Source: Singulisphaera acidiphila DSM 18658 | GTDB lineage: Bacteria; Planctomycetota; Planctomycetia; Isosphaerales; Isosphaeraceae | Direction of reading: 5' to 3' | NCBI RefSeq assembly: GCF_000242455.2 | Contig: NC_019892.1 | Span: 3,410,001-3,474,000 of the forward strand | DNA: 64,000 nt | In this document: positions 29,371 to 38,268 of the stretch, piece by piece | How positions within the stretch are numbered: position 1 is the first letter of the stretch | Layout: each line of letters begins with the position of its first letter | Position numbers and translations under genes: made by a program | The notes under the pieces: generated by a model | Seen by the model: only the letters and a program-made list of their open reading frames with translations | Database searches by the model: none | Told to the model about the DNA's origin: nothing

Positions 29371-30822
29371 GTGGATAACAGGGTTTTATCTCGGCGGGGT
29401 TTCCTCCAGCGCTCGATGGGAGCGCTCACCGCCGCAGGGCTGCCGACCTGGTATGCCCAGCAGCTCCTGGCCGCCCAGGAGGAAGGCGCGGTCAAGAAAA
29501 CGTCCGCCAACGACCGCCTCGTCATGGGCATCGTCGGCATCGGCAGCCCGCAGAGCCGCAGCTTGCAGGTCGTGGGCGAATCGCGCCCGTCTGTGGATGC
29601 GGGACAGTTGACCTTTACCCTCGGCTGCGACGCGGCTGCCGCCCACCGGGCGCGCGCCACGGAAGTGATGCGCCAGCGCAGGTTCAAAGACTTCGAGGCC
29701 ACCACCGAGGACTTCCGCGACCTCGTTCACAACAAGTCCCTCGATTGCGTGCTCGTCGCAACGCCAGACCACTGGCACGCGCAGGTGGCCATCGAGGCAC
29801 TCAAGGCCGGCAAGGACGTGTACTGCGAGAAGCCGCTGACGCTGACTGTCGCCGAATCATTGGCGGTTCAGAAGGTGGTCAAGGACACCGGCCGTGTCTT
29901 GCAAACCGGCAGCCAGCAGCGCACCGACTTCCGCGGCATGTTCCGCCTGGCGGTCGAGCTGGTCCGCGCCGGCCGCCTCGGCAAGATCCAGACCATCGAG
30001 TGCCGCCTCAACGGCAACCCGACGAGCGGTCCACTCCCCGAATCGCCCGTCCCCGAGGGGCTGGACTGGGACCTCTGGCTCGGCCCGACCCCAAGGGTCC
30101 CCTATCGCAAGAAGGGCAACCAGTCGAACTGCCATTACGAGTTCCGCTGGTGGTACGACTACTCCGGCGGCAAGATGACCGACTGGGGCGCCCACCACCT
30201 GGACATTGCGCAGTGGGCCCTGAACAAGGACGGCAGCGGTCCCATCGCCGTGGAAGTGCTCAAGGCGTCCGAGCCCCACAAGGGCGGCAACGGCTACAAC
30301 TGCCACCCGAGCTTCCAGGTGCAGTACACCTACGACAACGGCACGAAAGTTCTCGCCATGAGCGGCGGCGGCACCGACCTGGGTTCCAAGCTGGTCGATA
30401 AAGACGGCAAGGTGCCGGAACGCCGGTTCGGACCCAACCGAGGCACGCCGGTCCAGGTCGGCCCGGACGAGAACGGCGTCCTCTTCCTGGGCGAAAGCGG
30501 CACCCTCTTCGTCAGCCGCGGTACTCTCCTGGCCAGCGACGCCAAGATCCTTGCGGAGCCGCTCAATGAAGACCCGAAGGTGTACGACGGCCGCCCGACC
30601 AACCAGATGCAGAACTTCGTCGATTGCGTCAAGAGCCGCAAGCCGCCAATTTGCAACGCCACGGTCGGCGGCGGATCCGTCATCGTCTGCCACATCGGCG
30701 TGATCGCGCTGCGGACCGGCAAGAAGCTGAAGTGGGACCCCGTCTCGCATCAATTCGATGACGAGGAGGCCAACCAGATGCTGTCCCGGCCGCGCCGCGA
30801 CCCGTGGCAGCTCCCGGTGTAG
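29371..30822 (+). CDS. Tat-exported Gfo/Idh/MocA-family oxidoreductase
   Basis: A 483-residue protein with a twin-arginine signal ([20 protein letters not shown]), a Rossmann NAD(P) fold (MGIVGIGS at ~52), and the family signature [12 protein letters not shown] (Glu-Lys-Pro at ~153-155). The second half has an aromatic, glycine-rich segment ([20 protein letters not shown]) with [14 protein letters not shown], typical of the planctomycete exported subgroup. Such enzymes oxidise or epimerise sugars. A GTG start is supported by GGGAGG just upstream. It stands in the same run as the PVC dehydrogenase and esterase, suggesting joint use of an acylated sugar or polysaccharide. Confidence 0.9.
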   Translation: MDNRVLSRRGFLQRSMGALTAAGLPTWYAQQLLAAQEEGAVKKTSANDRLVMGIVGIGSPQSRSLQVVGESRPSVDAGQLTFTLGCDAAAAHRARATEVMRQRRFKDFEATTEDFRDLVHNKSLDCVLVATPDHWHAQVAIEALKAGKDVYCEKPLTLTVAESLAVQKVVKDTGRVLQTGSQQRTDFRGMFRLAVELVRAGRLGKIQTIECRLNGNPTSGPLPESPVPEGLDWDLWLGPTPRVPYRKKGNQSNCHYEFRWWYDYSGGKMTDWGAHHLDIAQWALNKDGSGPIAVEVLKASEPHKGGNGYNCHPSFQVQYTYDNGTKVLAMSGGGTDLGSKLVDKDGKVPERRFGPNRGTPVQVGPDENGVLFLGESGTLFVSRGTLLASDAKILAEPLNEDPKVYDGRPTNQMQNFVDCVKSRKPPICNATVGGGSVIVCHIGVIALRTGKKLKWDPVSHQFDDEEANQMLSRPRRDPWQLPV

Positions 30823-30966
30823 CCGATTCGTCCCCGTTGCCCGCCGGCATCCGCGACGAGCAGCGGGGCGGTACCCGCCTTAACGGGTGAGCGACCCCAT
30901 CATCTTGTGTCCGTTGGCCCGACCTTCGTTTCAGGACCGAGGAGCACCGTCATAGGAGCAGCGTCA

Positions 30967-31395
30967 ATGGGTTTCGTGGTGCCGCCCCTTCTGGCCGGCC
31001 AAATCGCGTTGGCGCAGACCTCGCAACCCCAGCCCGCGCCGGCAGTGGAGGATTTTAAGCCGGCGTCCTCCAACCAGGGCGGCAGGAGTATCCCCAGGTC
31101 AATTCCGAGCGCCGCGCCCGCTTCCGAATCGTCGCGTCCCAGGCCCAGTCCGTGCGGGTGCCCGAGTGGGGCGGGATCACCCTGACGAAGGGCGAAAACG
31201 GCGCCTGGGTCGGCACCACGCACCCCCTGGACGAGGGGTTCCAATACTACCGGATCAACATCGACGGTGCCGACGTCCCGGACCCCGGCAGCAAGTCCTA
31301 CTTCGGCGCAGGCCGCTCGGGCAGCGCGATCGAAATCCCGACCGAGGACGGGGACTTCTATGCTGTCAAGGACGTTCCGCACGGCCAGCTCCGCC
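30967..31395 (+). pseudogene. Broken second copy of the esterase front end
   Basis: The start (MGFVVPPLLAGQIALAQ, after AGGAG) gives a leader, then a frameshift near 31080 moves the frame so that it continues QEYPQVNSERRARFRIV. It then matches the E-set domain of the intact esterase at 27254: GFQYYRINIDGADVPDP against [17 protein letters not shown], and AVKDVPHGQLR against [11 protein letters not shown]. The similarity stops abruptly after DVPHGQLR, where the catalytic domain should begin, and unrelated sequence follows. It is therefore frameshifted and truncated. It was probably a paralogue in the same operon. Confidence 0.8.
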
Positions 31396-31812
31396 ATCTA
31401 TCTTTACGAGCATGCGAGGGGCTGCGTAGGAAGAGTTCTGTCATTTTCCCCAGCGCCGTGGGCTTGGCGACAGACTCTCCGAGGATAGGCAGGGAAGTCG
31501 AGTATGCACAGCCGCTCAGCATGAACAAGCCGGCATCGATATCGGGCGGGGTGGAGTGGAGACCTTGTTCAAGCTTCCACAGTCGGTCTTCAACACCGCG
31601 AAGGATGGACTCGGCCTTGCCACCACGGTCTCTCGTCTTCATCGACTTGTTGAACTGGCAAAGTCTGATGCACCAGATTCCGGACTTCGGGTCCGGCTGA
31701 TAAAGAGACGCCATAATCCGTTTCGGGTGGGGTGGGTATTCGCCCCAACACTACGGCCACGCTGAGCGAATCGGACTACAGATTTATTACGACCGGCGGA
31801 ACCAAATAAACG
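31396..31812. other. Intergenic region after the esterase pseudogene
   Basis: No gene with a ribosome site or motif was found. A small hairpin CCGGAC-TTCG-GGTCCGG at about 31680-31696 has a stable UUCG-type loop and could be an RNA 3' end. The abrupt end of esterase similarity at 31395 marks a rearrangement point. Confidence 0.4.
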
Positions 31813-31848
31813 AACAAGGGGTTACGTCTTTCGACGTAACCCCTTGTT
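31813..31848 (-). terminator. Perfect 16-bp hairpin terminator of tRNA-Leu
   Basis: AACAAGGGGTTACGTC (31813-31828) pairs perfectly with GACGTAACCCCTTGTT (31833-31848) around a 4-nt loop. It begins 7 nt after the tRNA 3' end on the minus strand and is followed by a T-rich stretch (GTTTATTTGG), so it acts as an intrinsic terminator. Confidence 0.85.
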
Positions 31849-31855
31849 GTGTAAG

Positions 31856-31942
31856 TGCCGAAGAGAGGACTTGAACCTCCACGGGCATGGTTAGCCCACT
31901 AGGACCTGAACCTAGCGCGTCTGCCAATTCCGCCACTTCGGC
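31856..31942 (-). tRNA. tRNA-Leu (anticodon CAG)
   Basis: On the minus strand the 5' end GCCGAAG pairs with CTTCGGC, followed by discriminator A. The D-arm has GGCGGAATTGGCAGACGC, the anticodon stem CTAGG-TTCAGGT-CCTAG gives anticodon CAG, and a long variable arm (GGGCTAACCATGCCC) marks a class II tRNA. The T-arm is GGAGGTTCAAGTCCTCT. The length is 87 nt. CCA is not encoded. Confidence 0.97.
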
Positions 31943-32114
31943 CTGACAGGACTGTTTTTACCAGATCCCCCCTGGATCGTCAAGAGCGACGGCCCCCAAG
32001 TTAGAGAGATTGCACGTTTACAAGTGTGAGACTACCACCTTGCAGAAATGCTCCGGGCCATCGCCTTTTTGGCAAGCCCGCGCCGCGGAGGACTCGCCGG
32101 GGATCATCTGGCGA

Positions 32115-32963
32115 TTACATGTGGGCCGACTTCTTGAGGATGCCCCCTTTGACGTCGGCGAGGGGATAAACGTACACGAACGCCGCGCGGTCGATTTCGG
32201 TGACGATATCCATGATCTTGCCGATTTCGAGCCGGGTGACCACGCAGAAGAGGATGTCCTGGTCCGTCCCCGTCATCCCTCTTCGCCCCTTGTAGATCGT
32301 GACTCCACGACCCAGCATGCCGGTGATCGCCTGCCGGATCGCGTCGCTTTGCTCGGAGACGATATTGATCGCGGTGTACTCTTCGATGCCGTGCAGCAGG
32401 AAATCGAGCGTCCTCGAGGCTGAGACGTAGGTCAGGATCGAATAGAGAGCCGAATCGGCCCCCAGGAAGAAGGTGGCAGTGAGGAAGATGACAATGTTCA
32501 GGCCGAGGATGACATCGCCCACTCGAAACAAATGGCTCTTCTTGCTGATCAAGAGGGCCGCCACGTCGGTGCCGTCGAGTACCGCCCCCCCGCGCATGGC
32601 CAACCCCATCCCGGCACCAATGAAAAATCCGCCGAAAACCGCCGTCAAGAGTTTGTCCGACGTGACATCGGGGTAGTGGATGGTCGCAAGGCAGATCGCC
32701 AAACCAACGATCGCCGCAGAACTCCGAATCGCGAAGGCTCGGCCGATGTGCTTGTAGCCGAGAGCGATGAACGGCAGGTTGATGACCACGATCAAGGCGG
32801 AGAGCGGAAAGTGAAGCACCTTCGCCAACAGCATCGAGACGCCCGTGGCGCCGCCGTCAATGAAGCGGCTCGAAAATAAAAATCCATGCAAGCCCATCCC
32901 TGCGGAAAGGATGCCAACGATGATGAACAAAGCATTCTTGAATTCACGTCTCGCAAGTTTCAT
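32115..32963 (-). CDS. YitT-family integral membrane protein (DUF2179)
   Basis: A 282-residue protein with about five or six transmembrane helices in the first two thirds (IIVGILSAGMGLHGFLF; LSALIVVINLPFIALGY; TAVFGGFFIGAGMGLAM; VILGLNIVIFLTATFFLG). The conserved YitT start FIDGGATGVSML and the GGAVLDGTDVAALLI segment are present. The soluble C-terminus (RGVTIYKGRRGMTGTDQDIL, then FCVVTRLEIGKI) is the DUF2179 domain. Transport function in this family is not established. It is a single gene between the tRNA and the PSD1 gene. Confidence 0.9.
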   Translation of the reverse strand: MKLARREFKNALFIIVGILSAGMGLHGFLFSSRFIDGGATGVSMLLAKVLHFPLSALIVVINLPFIALGYKHIGRAFAIRSSAAIVGLAICLATIHYPDVTSDKLLTAVFGGFFIGAGMGLAMRGGAVLDGTDVAALLISKKSHLFRVGDVILGLNIVIFLTATFFLGADSALYSILTYVSASRTLDFLLHGIEEYTAINIVSEQSDAIRQAITGMLGRGVTIYKGRRGMTGTDQDILFCVVTRLEIGKIMDIVTEIDRAAFVYVYPLADVKGGILKKSAHM

Positions 32964-33449
32964 GGCCTAGAACGTACCCGAATCACGAAAACCTGACAAC
33001 CGACTTCACTCACCATTTGGGCCTGTTTTGCCCCGTGAAAGGTCGAATCCAGGCAACATCCGAACACAAAACAGGTAAACCGCTTCGGCAGAGTCAGGGC
33101 AATGCGGCAAGCGTCCAGATCGTTGGGGGGCTGGAAGTATCAGGCTGTGCGATCCAGCTCACTTTCAATCCGCAATTCGCAAAAGGTCGTTCGCCCATCC
33201 CAAAGTCCAGCCAGCCGTAATCCAGAGGGTTGAGGTTGAACCCGGTCGCTCGACGAGCAAAATAAAAACCACGGACCTCACATTTTTTTCGATGCAATCG
33301 GGTCCGATCTCTGTAAGAATGACCCACCTTCCTACCGAATCCGTTTTGAACTCCACTCCAGAGCTCGAGCGATACCATGGCCGGCCCTTTTCGGGTTCTC
33401 GTGCGACGACCTTAGGCCGCTTCCCAAATAGACGAGTTCGAGGTGTCCT
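32964..33449. other. Intergenic region between divergent genes
   Basis: This 486-bp gap separates the minus-strand YitT gene from the plus-strand PSD1 cytochrome gene, so it should hold both promoters. A run of T (ATTTTTTTCG) occurs near 33283. No clear promoter pair or other feature could be assigned. Confidence 0.4.
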
Positions 33450-36400
33450 GTGCGTCTCTCGACTTTGACGATGCTGGGATGTGCAATCGCTGCGAATTGG
33501 GCTTGGGGTCACCTGGCGCACGCCGAGGAGACCTTGAACTTTGACCGAGAGGTCGCGCCGATCCTGGCACGTCGCTGTCTCGATTGCCACTCTGGGCCCG
33601 AGCCCAAGGGAGGCCTGGATCTTTCGAGTCGGACGACCTCACTACGAGGCGGCACCAACGGCGAAGTCATCGTCCCCGGTAAACCCGACGAAAGCGTGCT
33701 CTGGGAACAGGTGGCAGACGGGACGATGCCTCCGAAAACGAAGCTCTCCCCGGCTGAGAAATCGACGCTGAAACGCTGGATCGCAGACGGGGCCAAGTGG
33801 GGCCGGGATCCCATCGACGCCTTTCGATTGTCGACGGAGAAGCGCGCCGGCCTCGACTGGTGGTCCTTGCAGCCCGTCGTTCGGCCAACGCCCCCGGCTG
33901 TCTCCGATGCCTCCTGGTGTGAAAACCCCATCGATCGCTTCATTCTCCATCGGCTCGAGACCGAGCGGCTCACGCCGCAACCGCCCATCGATCGGCGAAC
34001 CCTGATCCGTCGACTCTCGTTCGACCTGCTCGGGCTTCCGCCAACTCCGGAAGAAGTCGACGCATTCGTACGCGAGCCACGGACGGACGCTTACGAACGG
34101 CTAGTCGACCAATACCTGGCCTCCCCCCAATACGGAGTGCGTTGGGGACGGCTCTGGCTCGACCTCGCCCGTTACGGCGAGAGCAACGGGTTTGAGCACG
34201 ACGAGTTCAGGCCGGAAGCCTGGCCTTATCGCGACTGGGTCATCAATTCCCTCAACCGGGACATGCCTTACGACGAGTTTGCACGTTTGCAACTCGCGGG
34301 CGATGCGCTCAGGCCCAAAGAATCACAGGCCATCGAGGCGACCGGATTCCTGGTTGCCGGTGCCTTCGATAGTGTGGGGCAAAACCAGCAAAGTGCGGCA
34401 ATGCGGAAGGTCGTCCGTCAGGACGAGCTCGAGGATATGGTCAGCACCGTCGGCCAGACCTTCCTCGGCCTCACAATCCACTGCGCTCGCTGCCATGATC
34501 ATAAGTTCGACCCGATTCGTCAGGTCGACTACTACCGGATCGTCGCCTCGTTGGCCGGGGTGCGGCACGGCGTGCAAGATGTGGCACCACTGGCGCCGGA
34601 TGTCCAAGCGGCCAGGCAACGCATCGGCGAACTCCAACGCCGGGTCCTTGAGATTGACGAACCCACCCGGCCTCAACCACCATCCGCTCTCACCGATCAG
34701 ACGCCAGCAACTCCACCGCATCCGATCGCACGCTGGGACTTCGACCAGGATGAGCAAGACCGTGTCGGCAGCTTGTCGAGCGCACTCCACGGGGAGGCTC
34801 GGCTCGGACGGAACGGACTCCGACTGCAACCCCCCTCGAGTTTCGCCAAGACGGTTCCGCTTACGGTGGACCTGAAGGCGAAAACACTCGAAGCCTGGGT
34901 CAGGCTCGACCTGCTCGAGCAGTCAGGGGGGGGAGTCATCGGGGTACAGTCACTCGACGGCCAGGCCTTTGACACGATCGTTTTCGCCGAGCGCGAACCG
35001 CGCCGCTGGATGGCTGGTAGCGAGAATTACTCGCGGACGAAAAGTTTCCAAGGCCCCGAAGAAATTGAGGCTGTCCGCCATCCGATCCATGTTGCGATCG
35101 TGTACGACGAGGATGGCACGATTTCCGCTTATCGGGACGGCAAGCCCTACGGGATCCCGTACAAAACGCCGGGGCTCCATCCTTTTGCCGCAGGCCAAGC
35201 CGAGGTCGTCTTCGGCTTGAGGCATGGTCTTCCAACTCCCGAGACGACGCTCGGCGGACAGGTGCTTCGTGCGCGGTTGTACGATCGGGCGCTCACGGCG
35301 GAGGAGGTCGCGCGTTCTGCACGTTCGGAACGCGATCCGAGGGCGGCCGACACAAGCGAAGCGCGGCTCTCGCCCGAGCTCCGGTCCGAACGGTCGCGGC
35401 TTCTGACCGAAATCGACGCACTCTGGTCGTTGGTTGAAACGAAGGTCCACAAAGTCTACACGAATTCACCACGTCCGCCGGAGCCGGTTTATCGACTGAT
35501 CCGAGGCGATGCCTCGCAGCCGGCCGAGGTGATCACGGCCGGCGGCCTGCCGGCGGTAACCGGGCCGGCGGCCGACTTCGCGCTGACTCCCGACTCAATT
35601 GACCACGCGCGACGCATTCGGCTCGCCGCTTGGGTCACCGACCCGCGCAATCCCTTGTTCTCGCGAGTGATTGTCAATCGGCTCTGGCAAGGGCACTTCG
35701 GCTCCGGCTTGGTGGAGACCTCCAGCGATTTCGGATTCCAAGGGGGCCAGCCTTCTCACCCCGATCTGCTCAACTGGCTCGCCGCCGAGTTGGTCGCGCA
35801 GAATTGGAGCCTCAAGCAAGTCCATCGCCAGATTGTAACTTCGGCGACCTATCGCCAGTCGTCACGCCTGAATCCCGAAGCCGTGAAGCGCGACGCCAGT
35901 AACCGACTCCACTGGCGCAAGGTGCCTCTGCGGCTCGAAGCCGAGGCCGTCCGCGATGCAATGCTTGCTGTTTCGGGCATCCTGAACCTTCGGCAAGGGG
36001 GCCCGGGCTACCGTGAATTCAAAGTCACCAGCGTCAACGGCGCGGCCTCGACGCTGTACACTCCCATCGAGGCGATCGGCCCCGACTTCGATCGTCGGAC
36101 GATCTACCGGACCTGGGCGCGAGGGGGGCGAAGCCTCTTTCTCGATGCCTTCGACTGCCCTGACCCCTCGACGACCGCCCCCCGCCGCGCAGTCACCATT
36201 ACCCCCTTGCAAGCCCTTGCTTTGCTGAACAATGACCTCACGCTCCGACTGGCCGATCGAATGGGGGAGCGACTGCGGAGCGAGGCCGGCGCAAACGTCG
36301 GTCGGCAAATCGAGCGGGCCTATCAGCTTGCATTCGGTCGAGCGCCGAATGTCGACGAGCAAGAGCGGGCGCGTCGGGTTGTGGAAAACTACGGTTTGCC

Positions 36401-36452
36401 CGTCCTTGCCCGTGCGATCTTCAATAGCAATGAATTTCTCTACATTGATTAA
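33450..36452 (+). CDS. PSD1 cytochrome c-type protein (DUF1549/DUF1553) with LamG insert
   Basis: A 1000-residue secreted protein. After a signal peptide comes the planctomycete cytochrome C domain with CLDCH at residues 43-47 and GTMPPKTKLSPAE. DUF1549 follows (NPIDRFILHRLE; LSFDLLGLPPTPEEVDAF), then a concanavalin/LamG-like insertion at about 470-590 (KTLEAWVRLDLLEQSGGG), and DUF1553 at the C-terminus (NPLFSRVIVNRLWQGHFG; LALLNNDLTLRLADRM). The GTG start at 33450 has AGGTG five bases upstream. These proteins always travel with a DUF1501 partner, which follows here after 24 nt. The pair is probably a haem-dependent extracellular or periplasmic enzyme; the substrate is unknown. Confidence 0.92.
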   Translation: MRLSTLTMLGCAIAANWAWGHLAHAEETLNFDREVAPILARRCLDCHSGPEPKGGLDLSSRTTSLRGGTNGEVIVPGKPDESVLWEQVADGTMPPKTKLSPAEKSTLKRWIADGAKWGRDPIDAFRLSTEKRAGLDWWSLQPVVRPTPPAVSDASWCENPIDRFILHRLETERLTPQPPIDRRTLIRRLSFDLLGLPPTPEEVDAFVREPRTDAYERLVDQYLASPQYGVRWGRLWLDLARYGESNGFEHDEFRPEAWPYRDWVINSLNRDMPYDEFARLQLAGDALRPKESQAIEATGFLVAGAFDSVGQNQQSAAMRKVVRQDELEDMVSTVGQTFLGLTIHCARCHDHKFDPIRQVDYYRIVASLAGVRHGVQDVAPLAPDVQAARQRIGELQRRVLEIDEPTRPQPPSALTDQTPATPPHPIARWDFDQDEQDRVGSLSSALHGEARLGRNGLRLQPPSSFAKTVPLTVDLKAKTLEAWVRLDLLEQSGGGVIGVQSLDGQAFDTIVFAEREPRRWMAGSENYSRTKSFQGPEEIEAVRHPIHVAIVYDEDGTISAYRDGKPYGIPYKTPGLHPFAAGQAEVVFGLRHGLPTPETTLGGQVLRARLYDRALTAEEVARSARSERDPRAADTSEARLSPELRSERSRLLTEIDALWSLVETKVHKVYTNSPRPPEPVYRLIRGDASQPAEVITAGGLPAVTGPAADFALTPDSIDHARRIRLAAWVTDPRNPLFSRVIVNRLWQGHFGSGLVETSSDFGFQGGQPSHPDLLNWLAAELVAQNWSLKQVHRQIVTSATYRQSSRLNPEAVKRDASNRLHWRKVPLRLEAEAVRDAMLAVSGILNLRQGGPGYREFKVTSVNGAASTLYTPIEAIGPDFDRRTIYRTWARGGRSLFLDAFDCPDPSTTAPRRAVTITPLQALALLNNDLTLRLADRMGERLRSEAGANVGRQIERAYQLAFGRAPNVDEQERARRVVENYGLPVLARAIFNSNEFLYID

Positions 36453-36476
36453 ACCAGGTCGATGGAAGGGGGCCGA

Positions 36477-37898
36477 ATGGACCGTCGCGAATTCTTCTCA
36501 TGGGTCCGAAACGGTCTCGGTGGCGCAGCGCTCGCCGACTTGATGCTCCGTGAAGGAAGGCTTCAAGCGGCCGTTCCAGGCGAGTCGGCATCCCACTGTC
36601 CCCACTTCGCCCCCAAGGCGACTCGGGCGATCCACATTTGCCTCGTCGGGGCGTTGAGCCAGGTCGATTCGTTCGACTACAAGCCGGGCTTGATCCGAGC
36701 GCATGGGCAGTCGCTCCCCTCGAACGAGCGGCCCGATGTCTTCTTCGGCCAGGTTGGTCGGCTCCGTCGCCCCGACTGGGAATTCCGTCAGCGCGGCCAG
36801 AGCGGCCTCTGGGTCTCGGAGCTCTTTCCGGAAATCGCGACGGTTGCCGACGAGCTCACCGTCATCCATTCCATGTTCGCCGAGACGTCGAACCATACGC
36901 CGGCCACGTTCCAGCAGAACAGCGGATTCCGGCTCAATGGATTCCCCACCTTGGGAGCCTGGATAAGCTACGGCCTGGGGAGCGAGGCCGATGACTTGCC
37001 CGCCTTCGTGGTGATCCCGGACGCCCGTGAGCGGCCCCCGGGCGGCACGATCAACTGGACCAACGGCTTTTTGCCCGCTCGGCACCAAGGCGTCGTCATT
37101 CGTTCCAACGGCCCGCCGATCGACGACCTCTTCCCCGCGCGTTCGATCGCGCCGGACGCCGACACCGCCGCTCGCGACCTCGCCGCCGCGATGAACCATC
37201 AGCATCTGCGGGACCACGACAATGATGACGTGCTCACGGCTCGGGTTCGCGGCTACGAACTGGCCGCCCGAATGCAGATGGCCGTCCCCGAAGTGGCGAA
37301 TCTCCATGGGGAACCGGCGAAGACCCAGGCCCTCTATGGACTGGACCGGCCCGAGACCGCCGACTTTGGCCGCTCCTGCCTAATCGCACGCCGACTCCTG
37401 GAGCGCGGGGTCCGGTTCGTTCAACTCTTCTCGGGCGGAACGTTCGGCAGCCCGCGAAGAAACTGGGACGGACACGAGGACATGAAGCAGAATCACAGCC
37501 AGGAAGCGTTAAGGATCGATCGGCCGGTCGCCGCCTTGATTCAAGACCTGCGTCGTCGTGGCCTGCTCGACGACACCCTGGTGCTCTTTACCACCGAGTT
37601 CGGCCGAACCCCGTTCACTCAGTCGGCCTCGGATGTCGTCGGCAAAGGACGGGACCACAATCAAAATGGTTTCTCCGTCTGGATGGCAGGCGCAGGCTTG
37701 AAGCACGGTTTCGCCTACGGGTCGACCGACGATATCGGCTGGAAAGCCGTCGAAAATCCGGTTCACTGGCACGACTTTCACGCCACGGTGCTCCAATTGC
37801 TCGGAGTCGACCACGAACAATTAACCTATTATCACAATGGCATACAGCGGCGTTTAACGAATGTTCACGGCAACGTGATCCGTGGAATCCTCGCCTGA
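36477..37898 (+). CDS. DUF1501 protein, Tat-exported partner of PSD1
   Basis: A 473-residue protein of the alkaline-phosphatase/sulfatase-like DUF1501 family. The N-terminus DRREFFSWVRNGLGGAAL is a twin-arginine signal. Conserved blocks include HICLVGALSQVDSFDYKP, the RFVQLFSGG and NWDGHEDMKQNHSQEALRID segments, and TLVLFTTEFGRTPFTQ with GRDHNQNGFSVWMAGAG, which hold the likely metal-binding His/Asp residues. The start at 36477 is preferred to the ATG at 36462 because GGAAGGGGG precedes it. It is 24 nt downstream of the PSD1 gene, the standard operon in this phylum. Confidence 0.92.
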   Translation: MDRREFFSWVRNGLGGAALADLMLREGRLQAAVPGESASHCPHFAPKATRAIHICLVGALSQVDSFDYKPGLIRAHGQSLPSNERPDVFFGQVGRLRRPDWEFRQRGQSGLWVSELFPEIATVADELTVIHSMFAETSNHTPATFQQNSGFRLNGFPTLGAWISYGLGSEADDLPAFVVIPDARERPPGGTINWTNGFLPARHQGVVIRSNGPPIDDLFPARSIAPDADTAARDLAAAMNHQHLRDHDNDDVLTARVRGYELAARMQMAVPEVANLHGEPAKTQALYGLDRPETADFGRSCLIARRLLERGVRFVQLFSGGTFGSPRRNWDGHEDMKQNHSQEALRIDRPVAALIQDLRRRGLLDDTLVLFTTEFGRTPFTQSASDVVGKGRDHNQNGFSVWMAGAGLKHGFAYGSTDDIGWKAVENPVHWHDFHATVLQLLGVDHEQLTYYHNGIQRRLTNVHGNVIRGILA

Positions 37899-38268
37899 TT
37901 GACTGATTCCAGGGCAGAAACGACGCAAGCCAGCGAGGCTTCGACCAGGACCTAAGGCGAGTCATCACGCCATCAACCAAGCCTTTCAAAACAGGGAGAG
38001 CAGGGGAGAGGTCGCTCTTGATCCCCACACAGACGTTTCCTCACATAACAAGGGCTTGAGGCGGTGCGCAACGAAGTCGAACTCGGCAAGGAAAATTCGC
38101 ATCATCTTGATATCTTGTCTTCTTCGGAAGATCTGGGATGGTGCGAAGCAGATCGCCATGCCCCCAGCGCCTTCGTCATTTCCATCAAGCCCGTTGCACC
38201 CTCCTGTTTCCTCGGTCACAATCAAGACACCTCATCATTGGGAGCTTGAACCCGGGGAGTCGAGAGCG
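37899..38268. other. Intergenic region, no gene seen
   Basis: The frame of the next gene runs open through much of this stretch, but its sequence there is not protein-like and a signal peptide only appears at 38269. No terminator or other element could be assigned. Confidence 0.4.
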
